A stretch of DNA of 64,000 nucleotides from Biscogniauxia marginata. Lineage: Eukaryota > Ascomycota > Sordariomycetes > Xylariales > Xylariaceae. The notes under the pieces were generated by a model. That model was given only the letters and a program-made list of their open reading frames with translations. It did not search any database and had not been told where the DNA came from. The stretch is from NCBI GenBank assembly GCA_022695795.1, contig MU404106.1:124535-188534 (forward strand), in the 5' to 3' direction. Each line of letters begins with the position of its first letter. Position 1 is the stretch's first letter. Below are positions 35,918-48,689 of the stretch, piece after piece. The translations under genes were made by a program, and so were the position numbers.

Positions 35918-38858
35918 AGCTAGACCATAGATATAGATATTTGGGTTGGGATTAGATACAGAAAGGTGCGTCGGAACCTGCATACGGCAGCAGACAAAGC
36001 CGAGTGATATTCCTTACCGTTGTGGAGTTCAGAGGCGCCGAGATGGACATGGATACAGGGATCTTATAGCAATGCAGTCAACCTGAGGAGAGTTATTTCA
36101 GCTTGTTGTTTGGGAAGTTTCGCTTTCTTTCTTTTCTTTCGTTAGAGACAAATCTAGGGACAGAAACTTGACGCATCTAGGGTCAATCGAATAGATGGAG
36201 AGATGGACAGATATATCCTTCTAGACTTAACCCCCCCGGGCTGCTAAACATGCCGGGTACGGGAGTTCATTCCATATAACCCTCTCTCAAGATGAATATT
36301 AGTGATGCCCGGAGTCTCATGGTTGGGAGTGATGAGTGAATATGTTGAGTATGTGATATATACCACGTAAGCGGGCATATAGACAGGACTAGCCCCTGGC
36401 CTGATTTAATCTATTCGTAGAATAGCAACAGCATCTATCCCGAATTGTCTAACCTAGTATTATATATATGTAGTGTCAAGCTTGAGCGAGGTTACAAGGC
36501 GGGGGAGGGGGGCAAGACAGTGTATGCTCTGTTTACTTCATGTTGGCCAGTATATACACTGAATTGCAAGCAGGACAAGTTCGAATACCTCAGCCCCATC
36601 CTCCCCTGCTTTCTTTGGCAGGGAACTCACTAGCTAGCACGCGAAAGAAGCCTTGAGCTATAACAGCAGTTCGTAGTGAGACGGGAACTGCGAGGACTTG
36701 TTTATAATTCGCCGGAGGCGCACAACTATCACACACATACACACACACACACACACACTCTCTCTCTCTCTCTCTCTCTCTGTCTGTCTCTGTCTCTCTG
36801 TAAGTATATATATGTATATCTTAATAAATGTGCCCTTTAAAGTAAGAACGATACTTTACTTCACCTGATTTATTGCTCCTTGGGTGAAATCCATTAACGA
36901 CTTATGTCTAATTCTAAACTTGATCAGTAATGGCGCTTGTGTAATCTTTGCTGACGAGAGCAAATGACACATACAGCAACTTCTAGAGCAAAATAGTAAG
37001 CCGAGGACACCGCCAAATTTTATTGTATACATGTGTCACTAACCAACCTCGTTGTTTCTTGTTGTCGTATGTAAGTAAGTAAGCCCTCTTTTTGTCTCGT
37101 GTGTAGGTTAGGTGTGTTTCACTTATTCAGAGTCGAGGCTGCAAGGGGGGTGCATGTTATGATATATGTTGTACCTACCTCATACATGCATAATAGGTAG
37201 GGCCTTTGTGATCACAAGATCCGCGTGATTATTAGCTGGTCCCCCTCTTTTCATTAGACACTTTCTCCCCCCCTCTTTCTCTCCCGTGTACATAGATGCC
37301 TCTAGGTCTGGGGTGGGAGAACTTTCTGAGTATCGGGATGAGAATTCTGGGCGAGGTATGAAATAGATAAATAGTGAAGGATTCATTTCATGCCTGCTTA
37401 GTAGTACTGGGTGGAATGTGTGTGGTTCCTACTATGGGAAGGGGTTTTTTTTTCTTGACCTCTTCTTTGCCCGCCTATGTTGAGACTAAGTATAGGTAGG
37501 CATTAAATGTATTGGATATAGCTGATATAATTATGACGTATATACAAGTTATGAGTGTTCTGCCTCGATGTTTATTATTAGTTTAGCTTAGTCATGACCA
37601 TCGATAATTACGATGACCTACCTGGCCCTTGACAAGTTCTGTGCTTCGATGACATGATTTGCGTGTCTAAGCTTTGCTCTAGAAACACACCCACTACCAG
37701 GTAGGTAAGATGATTGATTAGCCTATCACAATGCTCTGTAATAGTGGTTGAATTACGAGGGACAAACTTTCCATTAATGTAGTGAGACACCGGAATTACA
37801 GATCGCACATCGATGATCAAAAAAGCATTAAGCAGCAAAACCGCTTCTCAGTAGACGAGTAACGATATAGGTAATTATCCGTGTTGTGGATTGTTACAGA
37901 GCAATGCGCGGGGAAGCCTGACCCCCTAAGTGGACCACGCACGAGACTCTTGAATACATAACATGAACACTGTGATGCCATAGCTTTCTCTTAGCATGGC
38001 CTACCTACTTGCCTAGTGTAAGTAAGGTAGATGATACGCCTAGTGCATACTCAAGAATGGATAGAACTGTTTGATTTTGCACAATCTCGGGACGTATTTA
38101 CGTTTGGACTGGGCAATGTATGTAAGCAAATATAAGTTCGATCATTTGTTTACATGATGGCTTATTTCAATCAAATTCTGAGGCTGCACTATTTTGACTT
38201 TATCGGTGAGCACGGGGGGGGCGATCGATCATTCAATTTAATTAGACTAGGATCCCCCCCAGAAAATATTGGCGTAGAGAGAGACAAGATCTCTAACAAT
38301 AGCAAGATCTAACTTAATAAGCATACCTACGAATCTGAGAGATTAAAAAATAAGAGAAAAAAAAGCTTCGCACAAACCCGCCAGCGTACATAGGTAGGCG
38401 GTAATCTAAGATGATGAGATTTTTAATTAGTGGAAATTCTCCGATTGTTGACTGCAGATTGAAGAATCCCGGGCGGTCTACCAGGCGATGCAGAAGGACC
38501 AAGTAAATAACTTACCGCTTTCGGACGACGGGTGACGCGCCGCGGACGGTGATTGGGCGGTTCGGAAAAGCGGAGCCGCGTGGGAGGCTGGCTTTAGAGT
38601 TTTTGCTACGCGGTTTTTTGATTACCTACATTGACACGCCCTCTTAAACAAGAGAGTCCCACCACAACTCATATTACTACAGCTCCCCGACCCCAGCCCT
38701 CCTCACCTCTCCTCTCTGCCCGCCTCTCTACCCCCATTCTCGGCGTCACAACGAGGATTGCACATACTACACAAGGACTTGTCTCTCGTTCTGTTCCCTG
38801 TCCTGTCCTGCCCTGTTCTGACTCCCGGTATATAATGCATCTGTAGTCTTATCCAACC
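35918..38858. other. 2.9-kb gene-free region
   Basis: No coding region is supported. It holds a CA/CT microsatellite at 36730-36800, GTAAGTAAGTAAG near 37070, and frequent short TACCTAC/GTAGGTA words. From about 38,600 the plus strand becomes C/T-rich ahead of the homeobox gene. Confidence 0.55.
36730..36800. repeat. (CA)n-(CT)n compound microsatellite
   Basis: A run of CA repeats passes directly into about 12 CT units and then into TGTCTCT-type units. Confidence 0.9.
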
Positions 38859-41187
38859 ATGTCACTTCCCGCCGCGTCGCCTCCTCCCGCCATGGCTGCA
38901 GCAGCCCACGACAGTCACGACACTTCTTTCAGCAGCTCGCAGAGTAGCAATCCCGACACCTCGGGCATGTCTTTCGAATCGTCCTTTCGACTAGAGCCCG
39001 GGTATCCCAGCCAGGGCAGCGAGTGCGAGAAGCACCCCAAGGGCAAGCGGAAGAGGACCACGTACGTGCCGAGCAGCAGATCAGATGGGACCCTGTGATG
39101 GTAGCAAGTTGACTGACAATTGGTCTTCACTCTCGTCCAGCTCGCAAGACAAAACTATCCTCGAAGCTGCCTACAACGCAAATCCCAAGCCGGACAAGGC
39201 AGCGCGTCTCGACATTGTTAAGCGCGTCTCGCTCAACGAGAAAGAGGTGCAGGTCAGTGCTCCGCTACCCCACGCTCTGGTCGACGCGCCCAGGGGGTGA
39301 ATTGGAGCCTATCGATTGGCCAATTGGTGCCGATAGGGACTTGGACTGACTTGTCTTGTGCCACTTTTTAGATATGGTTTCAAAACCGCCGCCAGAACGA
39401 TCGTCGAAAGTCGCGTCCCCTCTCGCCACAGGAGATTGCGGCTTTACGCTATGGCGGGGGCATCCACGTGCTGTCGTCCGACCCAGCTCCCACCTCCATT
39501 GACCCCGTGCCCGCATCGATTGGCGGTCTAGGTGCCGTCGACCGAGCCCACGACGTGTCGGTTGGTGGTCGGCCGACCGAGACACGGCCTTCTAGTCCTC
39601 AGCATGCTGCATTGCAGCACCCATCCCAATGCTCTTCTCCCCAGCCTGTCCAGGCCAACCAAGAGCAAACCGCGAAGCCGGAATCAAAAGGACCAGAGGC
39701 CGGCACGCCGTCGGCTTCGCAGAAAGACGAAGCTGAGAGTGGTGACTACGGACTGTCCCAGTCGCAGAACCCCCCCACGTCGATTGGATATATGCCGAGC
39801 CGATGGAGTCTTGAAAGCTCCTTCTCCACCCCTGCAACCCTGAGAAGACAGAGTGATGAATCATTCAGGTAAGTGATGCCCTTCCTACACTTCGGGTGCC
39901 TCGGTTGGTGATTAACGCTTTGTTAGACGCGATTCGTTCCCGTCCTCCGCGAATTCTACTGCTAACAGTTCACCCGGATCTGTTCTCCCGCCCCCTTCGT
40001 CATCATCCTCCCGTGTCCGCCTATCCCTGTCCCTAGATGGCAAGGCTGAATTGGTGTCCTCCCAACCCTCCCCTCCACGTCCTGCACCACAGCCCCCCGT
40101 AGACGTGGAGACACTTCCACCGGTCCGTACCCACCGGACACTACAACGAAGCCGGAGCGCCCTCCCCGGCATCACACTTCCGCCCATATCGACTCTCACT
40201 GCACACCTACCTCCCCAGCTGACCCGTGGTCGGTCTCGGGATGTTCACGCCTGGGAATCGTGCTGCGAAGCCGATACGCGGGACGAGCTGACCAAACAGG
40301 CTGAAAACGAGTCTTCGGGCTCTGCTATCGCTGCCATCAGCCTCTTGCGGTCAAGCAGTAGCTCTGCCAGTCTAAGCAACCTGGTCCATAACCACAACGC
40401 ATCCAACGTGTTGCAGACCAACCCGGCCAAGCGCAATTCACCCCTCCACAAGTCATCTTCCTTTCTGACTAAGGGGGTTACGAAGAAGACTAAGCTAAAC
40501 CGCACCAATAGCAGTATGGCGCGGATGCAGAGCCTATCAGCAGCATCGCTAGAGAAGCTCGTCGCAGACGAAGCGGCATCGAGGTCCGTATCGCCATCCG
40601 AAGCGCCACGGGTCGACGCGGAAAAGAAGCCTAATAATATGGCCAGTCTCTCAGTTATCCTGAGCCCATCGGGTGATTCCGATAAGGAGAACTGGAGCCC
40701 CAAGGAGAACCGTAGCCCCGGTGAGGAAGGCAACCCGCACTACCACTTCATTGACCGCCGCCGACCTCTACCTCCTAAGGCCCAAGACCTGCCAGCTTCG
40801 GGCCCTCTACGCCTTGGCAGTAAGAGCCCCGGTAGGCACCGGAATGGGAATCCTCGTCGTGTTGGACGCGCGCTAGGCGAACAGGATGGTCTGACCTCAG
40901 GTCGACGCTCGCTATTTCTTGGCGGTGGCACCAGGGCGAACACGGTGCCCGTGTCTGGGTTCTCGTCCCGTTTGCGAGGAGGCAAGTCAGGAGCTAACGC
41001 ATCGCCGCTTCGGATCTTCGAGGATGGGTCCGAAGAAGAGACAGAAAATATGAGAGGCCCACGAGGTGGCGACAGGCGCGATAATGAGGTTGAGCAGTTC
41101 ATGCGTGGGGAGATCTCCCCTAGCAAGAAGCCCGATATGGATTGTGTTGCAGGATTGCTGTCGCTGAGCCAGGGAAACTGGCGCTGA
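38859..41187 (+). CDS. Homeodomain transcription factor (fungal Yox1/Yhp1-like)
   Basis: A DNA-binding regulator with one typical (non-TALE) homeodomain. Four exons, 38859-39061, 39141-39252, 39372-39868 and 39927-41187, join in frame to 690 aa. The homeodomain is at about 62-120, split over three exons: KGKRKRTT, then QDKTILEAAYNANPKPDKAARLDIV, and the recognition helix VQIWFQNRRQNDRRKSR, with the invariant W, F, N and R present. The rest is Ser/Pro-rich and probably disordered. It includes SPLHKSSSFLTKG, a DSDKENWSPKEN segment with several SP sites, and a C-terminal SLSQGNWR that looks like a conserved short motif. Yeast Yox1 represses M/G1 genes; related factors in moulds act in growth and conidiation, but which of these applies here is inference. 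Donors are GTACGT, GTCAGT and GTAAGT. Confidence 0.9.
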
Positions 41188-42663
41188 AATATGCGTCTGC
41201 TACCCTCCGCTGATGGATGTGTACCAGAAAACAAGATGAAGGGGGTGGGTGGGATGTTATAAGTGAGAATGCGAGACTTGTTGGAGAAAACCCGTGCGTG
41301 TTGGGTGCTTAGTGAAGTGTATGTGTAGGTGATTCGACCTACATGCCAAAGGTGGTCTACCCCAGACCTTTGCCCGTCGGGCATAAACTCTATTTTCCTT
41401 TGTTTGGAGGAGTGACGAATCAGCCTTGGGCTGCCCATCATCTTAGGTGCCTATGCAGGTCTCCAAGAAGAAGAAAAAGGGAACCCCCGATTGGAAGTAT
41501 AAGGTACCCACAGTACTGGAAAGCCTTGTTTAAGAGAAAAAAAACCTGACATGGTTGGGCTAGCTGAGTCTTGTTTTTTTTTTTCGAAAAAGGCAAAGCC
41601 TGGGCGAAACCTTTGGGGAGTTTGGTTGGCTGGGAAGGAGGGTTGATTGGTCGCAGGTGTGTGTGTGGTTTCGGTGTATACGTCCGTGTATATTTTATCT
41701 CTCTGTTTTTTTTCCCCCTCTGGTCATTGCTAGGAGTTGTCATCAAGGAATGGGGGGGAATGGAAAGAGGAGAAAGGAAGTGAGGGAAACTGGAGAAAGA
41801 AAGTACAAAAACCAAAACAAGCAAGCAAGCATAAAAAAATGTCGGAGCCTTTTATTTTATTTTAAACTACCTATCAATGAGATGAAATGAGATCAGAATA
41901 CATATATATGAGAAAAGAAGAAGATTTGTCTACGAATATGAACTTGGAACTTGGGTCTTTACCTGTGGAGCTTGAGCATTACCTCGGGCGATAGTAGAAT
42001 AGGTACCGTAGATGCTGTCAAATGAACTTCATAGTATTAAGTTGTAGTTTTAATTGATTGATTGATTGTTGTTAGTTTGAGGGGGGTGGTAAGGAGGAAA
42101 TACATATTCTTCGATTAATTTAACCTTCTATAATAAATGAATTATAAAACATAATATTTCTTAAGATGATTTAATAATATATTTAAAAAGCAAATGTTGT
42201 CTTGATAATATAAAACCGCATATTTATCAATCAGCCCGTATGAATTTCCAGTATATAGGTACATACATTACAGTAGAATTAAAGAGAGAAAGCGAAAGCA
42301 AAAGTAAAAGCAAGACAACACAGGCTATACTTTGTGATTTAAAAAAAACGTGGTATCATTTCATCTCGTATGGAACTCTGAGCCCCTAAAATCCGATACT
42401 CTACAAACAACACCCCTCAAAAAAAAAGAGGACAATATGTTTTTATATATAATCCATCCAATGCAAACACCGACCGACCGACCAATCAAATACACTTCTT
42501 CTCTTTTTCCCTTTCCATATGTCTTGTCGCCATATGTATAGCCCCTGGCTTATAACGGTCTCCCGCCTGACAAGTCCTTCTCTTTCTCATCCTCTAGTTG
42601 TTGTAATTTTCTTTCTCTTCGGACCTCTCCCGTTCGTCCATCCATCTATCTATCTATCCGTCT
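41188..42663. other. Intergenic between convergent homeobox gene and SEC10
   Basis: About 1.5 kb. Strongly AT-rich at about 42060-42240, with an ATTG repeat near 42053-42068. No coding region is supported; it probably contains both 3' UTRs. Confidence 0.55.
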
Positions 42664-45304
42664 TTACAGACTAGCGAGCACGCTCTGTACGCCGGGGCTC
42701 TTGGCGTCGTCCCGGCTCTGGATGAAGATCTTGAAGTCGGCCTTGACCAGCTTTCTGTTGGTAGAGCCGCCGCTAGTAGCACTACCGCCACTGCTCGAGG
42801 CGGTGGCGGCCAGGTTCCTGCTCCGTTCTCGCAGGGCCTCTGGCCCAATGATGAACAAGTACCCGATCTCGGTTAGCAGTTCGACGGCGGCCTCGACCTC
42901 TTTGGTCAGCGGCCACTCCTTCAGCGTGGCCACGTACTTGGCGATGTCTTTTGTGACCATCAGGCCACCGGTCGCGTTGACCTTGAACTTCTTGAAATGC
43001 TCGAAGATCAACCGCTGGATTGCGAGCGCCAATTCGCTGCTGAAAACTTCAAGGTTCTGCCCGTCGATGGACTGGTGTATTAGCTTCGTGCAGCGAGATA
43101 GGAAGAGACAGATAGTGGTGCAAGTCGGCGTCTGCAACGATTCGACAACACCGAGCTCATCTTTTGGCAGGAAGTCGAGTTTCTTTTGCTGGCCCAGTGA
43201 TTTGGTTACCCAGTTCACGATGACGTCCACGGTAGTTTTCATGATACTGTTGGCCTTCTTCTCGATGGCTTCAATTCCCATCTTCGCTTGTGCCTCCATG
43301 CTTCTTCGTACCGTGGTGTTTGACTCTGCCAAACGGATCAATACCTGCGAGATGAACCGGGACATAATACTAGTAATGGTTACAGCCGGCCGTATGGATG
43401 GGAGATAGCTGAGATCTGGCTCTGTCTTGATATTCTCCTGAGATGTGGCCTTCTCAAGAGCAGCCTCCAATGCCGTCTCGACGTAAACTTGGCCCATGTT
43501 AGTCATGAGGAGATTGAGAAGTATAGCAACGTCTTTTGGCGTGTCGCTTGGACTACCTAGCTCAAGTGTCCGTCGAACGCTTTCAGCGAGCCATGTCATC
43601 ATTCTCTTGGCATTAGCCGTGGTTAAAGCGCCCTCTTCTTCTGAAACTTCGATTTCATTGTTATCATCGTTCTCCTGGACTCTAGCAACTCTCAACATCA
43701 TAGCCTTTTGGGTTGGTGTGAGATCAGACGATTCTAGCCGTTCTAGATATGCATCCTTAGCGGATGCCATGATCTGGTTGGTCTGCTGGGCCAGTGAGGC
43801 CATGAAGCCAGTCGGTGCCTTTTTTCTCCTGGAGTGATATATATTATACCTGAACAGTAGCGAGTTAAATAGCTCCTCCAAGCTTTTCTTCTCGCGGTCG
43901 ATGTACGAGTTGCTCATGATATAGGGGACGAAAAGTTCCTCCATTTGCTGATCCAGAGTCTGGGTTATCTGCGCCGAGCACGGTTCTGGGTGTTCCGTCA
44001 GACCATGTGATTTTAAGTCTTCTATCAAAGCGCTGATGTAATTTCTAGAGGCATGAAGGGAACGTAAAAAGGCCAAAGTTGAAATGGTATTGGCTTTTTC
44101 TAGCACCATCTCCAATCTCTGCTGTATCGACTGCTGAAAGACTCGTTGTATGAATTTGATCAAGACGGTCTCATAGTAAGGAAAGGCTCTCTTGATAATG
44201 AATGACTCTTCTTGCATGATGATCCTGACTTCGTCGATGAGGGACTGCAGACTGGGCTCGACGCCTGGAGGCTCAGAATCGGGGTCTGCTAGCTGATCCC
44301 AGGTCTCCCCATCCATAGTGACTTCGTCGGTGATGAGCTGGTCTCTGTCAATGAAGAACTGGTGCTGGTTGACAAAGACGGCAATGACGCTGGAGCCACC
44401 GTTAAAATCGTATAAAACTTTAGCACATTCCCTCATGTCGTCGAAATTTTGCTTCCGGTAGCTGTTGTTGAACTGCTTCAATAAATCCTGCTCCAACGTC
44501 TCACAGAACTTCTCCAATATTTCTCGGGTGTTGTGTGTCTTTTCGGGTGGCTCGGTGGTGCCGTTCGTGATGCCATTGCGGTTAATGCCGTTGGTGTGGT
44601 TCCATGAAGCCTGATCCAGCCTCTGGCTGATACGCATCAACTGCTGTGCGATGACGGCACAGCGGACCTTGTTTTCAGAGCCTCCTTGGCGTTGGATGTC
44701 TTCCAAAGACGTGAGCTTGCCGGTCTCGCTCACCTGAAGCCAACATTGTATAAGAAAATTAGCGTCCAGTGCGCGCCTGCGTTTCCTGTCGAGCTCCTCG
44801 AGCTTCTCTCCAATCTGGACAGCGATATTGCCGCCCGCTTCGCCACGGCCTCCTCGGTCATTTCCGTTGGGGTTGTTAAGGGTGATATCGAGGGCTTCGA
44901 ATTGTGTTATGGACTGGTCGAGCTTACGACCGAGCGTATCGAGGGTCTGGTCATGTTGGATCTCGGCACGGCGAACTTGGGACAGGAGATCGGATTCCTT
45001 CTCTTGCAGCTCCTCGGAAAGATTTCCCAGGCCCTGCAGTGCATCTGGCGGTGGATGTTAGTACACGTACATTGCCTGTGCGGACCTAGGAAGGGGGGCT
45101 CGTTGTACTCTCAAATGTTCTGATCAAGGGCTTCGGGTCAAAAGCTTGCTGGGTAGCGCCTGAACGTCGGTTGAGGGACGCGGCGCTCTCGGCGAGGTCT
45201 TCGACGAAGTCGCGCACGCTGAAGTCTTTATTAGAGAAGTCCTCAAGGGTGAAGCTGGGACCCCTTGGGAACAGCGCTCGCGACCCAACGCTTGCCCGGT
45301 CCAT
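42664..45304 (-). CDS. SEC10: Exocyst complex component Sec10
   Basis: Sec10 is one of the eight subunits of the exocyst, which tethers secretory vesicles to the plasma membrane at growing hyphal tips. Exons 45304-45109 and 45044-42664 join in frame to 858 aa, close to the size of fungal Sec10. The N-terminus has FPRGPSFTLEDFS and VRDFVEDLAES, then KPLIRTFENALQGL spanning the intron. A coiled-coil region (LQEKESDLLSQVRRAEIQHDQTLDTLGRKLD) follows, then a long all-helical body. The intron donor is GTACAA and a CTAAC branch is visible. An upstream in-frame ATG at 45421 would add 39 residues; the start at 45304 was chosen because the family motif follows closely. The apparent ATG at 44733 is internal (a GTG codon in the continuous frame), not a start. 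Confidence 0.92.
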
Positions 45305-46038
45305 TTGGATCAAGTGACGATGGGGAGTTTCTCGGGCGGCATGGGTAGACAGACGTAGGGTTAGGTTTGCTGGGGGTTTAAGTCTGAGAGGCGAGGAAGG
45401 CGGTTCAATCTGTTGCGACAATCAGGCGTCAACGTTGTGTTTCAATGCTGTCGTTGTCGAATCGAATGGTCAATGCAATCAACTTGTTAGGTTGATAGTC
45501 AGTCCTCGAGATCGGAGTTGCTTGCTTCCTGCTTACCTAAGACTAATAACAGGGGTCATCATACATGCCAATAAGGGGGCCACTAAGAGGCCCTACCTTA
45601 CGTTAGTGGCTTACCGTACCTACCTAAAGGCCCACTAGGTACCCATGTCCTCCGGCTGTTTTGCCTGCCCGTGCTCTAAATAGGTACCTAGCTGCCACAT
45701 AAATTGTGGCTGAGGGAAGCTTTTAAACGTACCACATGTACAAGTTCCACGACAGACATCTTCAGAATACATACCTCACGTATGCCGAGCAGGCCGCACT
45801 AATCAGCCATTCGAATACTAGTCTTTCTTCGCCCGAGTTACCAGCTTACGCAATTACGTATATATAACAATCCTTAGTTACGAATCTACATTTCCTTAGA
45901 CCATCGAGGCAATGCACGTTGTTATATAAGAGCATCGTCGTGCCGGATACGATACACCTCTTTATTTTCTTTTCTTACCTTGCAAAATCTACTTCACCTG
46001 TCAACTCCATTTTTCTTTCCGTCCAAGTTGTACGAGCC
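45305..46038. promoter_or_regulatory. Divergent promoter region of SEC10 and NUS1
   Basis: 735 bp lie between the outward-facing start codons of SEC10 and NUS1. It contains several GGTACC/TACCTA words and an AT-rich centre. The first 117 bases next to SEC10 are an open extension of its frame. No specific factor site is claimed. Confidence 0.45.
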
Positions 46039-47182
46039 ATGTCGGTCAGGTCTAGAGATACAAAGAAATACCGGGAGGATGAGAGGTCGGGACACCGGGT
46101 CCTGGGCGTCCAGCAGCGGGAAGAGCTAGTTAAGGTCTGCTTCACCTTTAGACTTTGCATCCATCTATTTCTATACACCCGTACATCTGTCAGCTGGGAA
46201 GCTCGCTCTAACTCTATTATCCATTAGAACTATCTCCCCGCGGCACCCGAACGCTCGCGATCCAGCAGTCGCAACAGGAAGCAGAGCTCTTCGCACTTTG
46301 GGATTAGAAAGCTTCTGAAGTCGCAGCTCTATATCTTCCTATACGCCTTCATTCACGCCATATTCTCCGTTTACCTGCGCATACGCGTGGCCTACCACGT
46401 CGTCACCGATCGGATACTTTCCATATTGAAATATCACCACAACACGCCCGACTACATCCGAAGAGACGTCAGCGCGCTGGACCGACTGCCAAGGCATCTC
46501 AGTGTGATTCTGACCCTGGAAGAGGGCGGAAGGGGAGGAGACGGCCTCGAGAAATTGGTCAACGAGGTCTCGGAGGTCGCTGCTTGGTGCGCTTCGGCCG
46601 GCATCCCCCGACTGTCGGTATACGAGAAAACCGGTACGGGACAACACGACTGTATTTTATTGTTTCAAGATCATCACTGACTATTTATCATTAGGTCTCT
46701 TGAAGAAATTCATGCCCGAGACACACCGCGCATTGTCTCGCAAGCTCAAGGCTTGGTTCGCAAGACACCAAACCCCGGTGCTATCGCTTTCTACTCGTGG
46801 CGAAACAACAATCCAATCCCCCAGTCGAGACCACTTCGCCCAAAACCAGCAGACACTGGAAGTCATACTAATTTCCGAGGATGATGGCCGGGAGGCCATG
46901 GTGGACCTTACTAGGGTCCTAGCCGACATGGCCCAGAAGGACAAGATATCCGCCAATGACATCACATTGGATGTCATCGACAACGAGCTCACTGAGGCTG
47001 TCATGACCGAGCCTAACCTGCTCATCTCGTTCGAGCCGTACGTCGATTTGCAGGGCTACCCTCCGTGGCCGATCCGGTTGACTGAGATATACTGTTCACT
47101 GGATAACCAGGGGGTTGGCTACCAGATCTTCCTCAGAGCCCTACGGAAATACGCAAAGGCGACTTTTAAGATGGGCAAATAA
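46039..47182 (+). CDS. NUS1: Dehydrodolichyl diphosphate synthase complex subunit Nus1 (NgBR-like)
   Basis: Nus1 pairs with the catalytic cis-prenyltransferase Rer2/Srt1 at the ER to make the dolichol precursor needed for N-glycosylation; it is itself the non-catalytic partner. Three exons, 46039-46134, 46228-46633 and 46695-47182, join in frame to 329 aa. After a charged N-terminus, a hydrophobic segment (LYIFLYAFIHAIFSVYL, about residue 62) is the ER anchor. The cis-prenyltransferase-like fold follows: RLPRHLSVILTLEEGG, VAAWCASAGIPRLSVYEKTG, and the diagnostic C-terminal block LLISFEPYVDLQGYPPWPIRLTEIY with a terminal helix. Donors are GTCTGC and GTACGG and a CTAAC branch is visible in intron 1. 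The stop is only 168 bp from the stop of the convergent AlkB-family gene. Confidence 0.93.
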
Positions 47183-47350
47183 ATTGAGCTAGGAGGGTTT
47201 CTCTGGGCTTTTCTTCCATGTTCCTTTTTTTCCCCTTGGTGAAGCATAGATATGGTGGCAGTGGCGGGCGGCACGGAGCGAGAAAAAGAAGACTTGCCAT
47301 TACAGAGAAAGCGATATACCCATTCATGGTTTTCATTTTTATTATTATCA

Positions 47351-48689
47351 TCATAGAGACTTCCATTGCTTCATCTCTTGGTCGGCAGCATCCCATCTAT
47401 AGACAGGGCCAGTGCCCACGTTGTAGTTATAGTAATTTTCGGTGCCCGCCTTAACCCTAGCCCGTCTGAAGGTGATATTGATACGTCCGCCGTCGCTCTC
47501 GTTCCGCCCGCCCCGCTTGGGCACCGAGTGCAGCCAGTTCGCCTGCGTCGCGCCTCGCATCACGACCATGTCCCCGCCGGCAAGCGGCAGCTTCAACGGC
47601 TTTGTCGTCGACGTCGCTGCGGTCATGGGCGTAGTAGTACTAGCAGCAGCTGCAGGAGGAGGAGGCTTACGCTTCATGAGGAAGTCCCGCGTTGCGCCCA
47701 GCGAGAGCGACGCGATGGTCGGCCGCGCGCCGAGGAACCGCTCGTCGTCGCTGTGGAAGGCGATGCTGTCGGCGCCCGAGGCGTAGTAGTTGACGAGACA
47801 GAAGTTAAAGAACTTACTACTGCCCTTTTCTCCTCTTCCTTCTTCTCCTCCATCTCCATCCCCATCCCCATCGGCATTCGCGATGAGCGCCCTCTCGACC
47901 GCCAAGCGCAGATCCTCCAGACACCGCGGTAGCGGCCGTGGCGACGCCCGGTACCGCCCATCGGACGTGACGCCTACTACTGCTGTAGAGGAGGAGGAGG
48001 AGAAGCACGAGGTGTCGTCGAGCCCGAAGACGGTGGTCCAGCGGGGCGTGCGGACGTGAGATGAGGTGCCGCGGCGCACAATGTCGTACTCGACGCGGTA
48101 GAACGGCAGTTCCGCGCGGAGGAACTCGAAGAGCTGCCGCGCTGCCCGGCGGCGTATGAAGGGCTCGAAGTAGACGAGGTCTAGATCGCCGTCGGGGCCG
48201 TCGGTGACGATGGGTCGCCCGGTGTTGGCGGTCGTTGCTGTGTTGAGCTCGTGGGCGAGGGCGGGCGGGAGCGCGGCGATGGGGAAGGGGTAGGTTGGGT
48301 GGGATGAGTAGGTTTTCGGGGCGTTGTTGGTAATGTCCTTCTTCTATATGGTGAAGCGAGGAATCCTGGTGAGCATGATTACTTTTTTCTTCTTATTTTT
48401 ATGGTATTGACTTTTGTGTCTTTTCCTTTATCATTTCCACCATTACAACAAAAAGCGTTTTTATAGAAAGAGATCCAATCGTGCTTCTACTTCACTTCAT
48501 GTCCAATTTTTTCCATCTAGAGAAATGAGAAGGCACAGGAGTCAATTATAGTAAGATAAACCTTACCAGTATGCCTTCATCACCGTCCTCCTCTATTCCG
48601 GGACCGATAGAGCTGCGCGGCCTTTTAATAGTGGGATTTGAGGCGTTGACGAAAAACGAGTCTATAGGTCGCGCTCGCTTCTTGGACAT
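47351..48689 (-). CDS. AlkB-family 2-oxoglutarate/Fe(II)-dependent dioxygenase
   Basis: AlkB-type enzymes remove alkyl groups such as 1-methyladenine and 3-methylcytosine from nucleic acids by oxidative demethylation. Two exons, 48689-48567 and 48343-47351, join in frame to 371 aa. Exon 1 has KKRARPIDSFF, resembling a nuclear localisation signal plus a PIP-like PCNA box as in ALKBH2. Exon 2 contains VYFEPFI, the FNFCLVNYYASGADSIAFHSDDE block with iron ligands His238 and Asp240, a distal ligand His313 (WLHSVPKR) and the 2-oxoglutarate-binding arginine in RINITFRR. Unusual features are an Asp-Gly repeat near 200-210 and a Pro/Ala/Thr insert after FLMKRK. The 222-nt intron is longer than most here, with a GTAAGG donor. 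ALKBH2/3 is the best match; the exact substrate is not shown. Confidence 0.9.

Noticed and set aside
36730..36800. Repeat block considered as a possible CRISPR-like array.
   Set aside because: It is a simple CA/CT microsatellite with no spacers, and the genome is eukaryotic.
43820..43850. Short GT...CAG segment inside SEC10 considered as an intron.
   Set aside because: It would be only about 21 nt, below the size of any fungal intron, and the frame is continuous.
44733..44733. A separate protein starting at 44733 for SEC10.
   Set aside because: The frame is continuous with the upstream coiled-coil region and the codon there is GTG, so this is internal.
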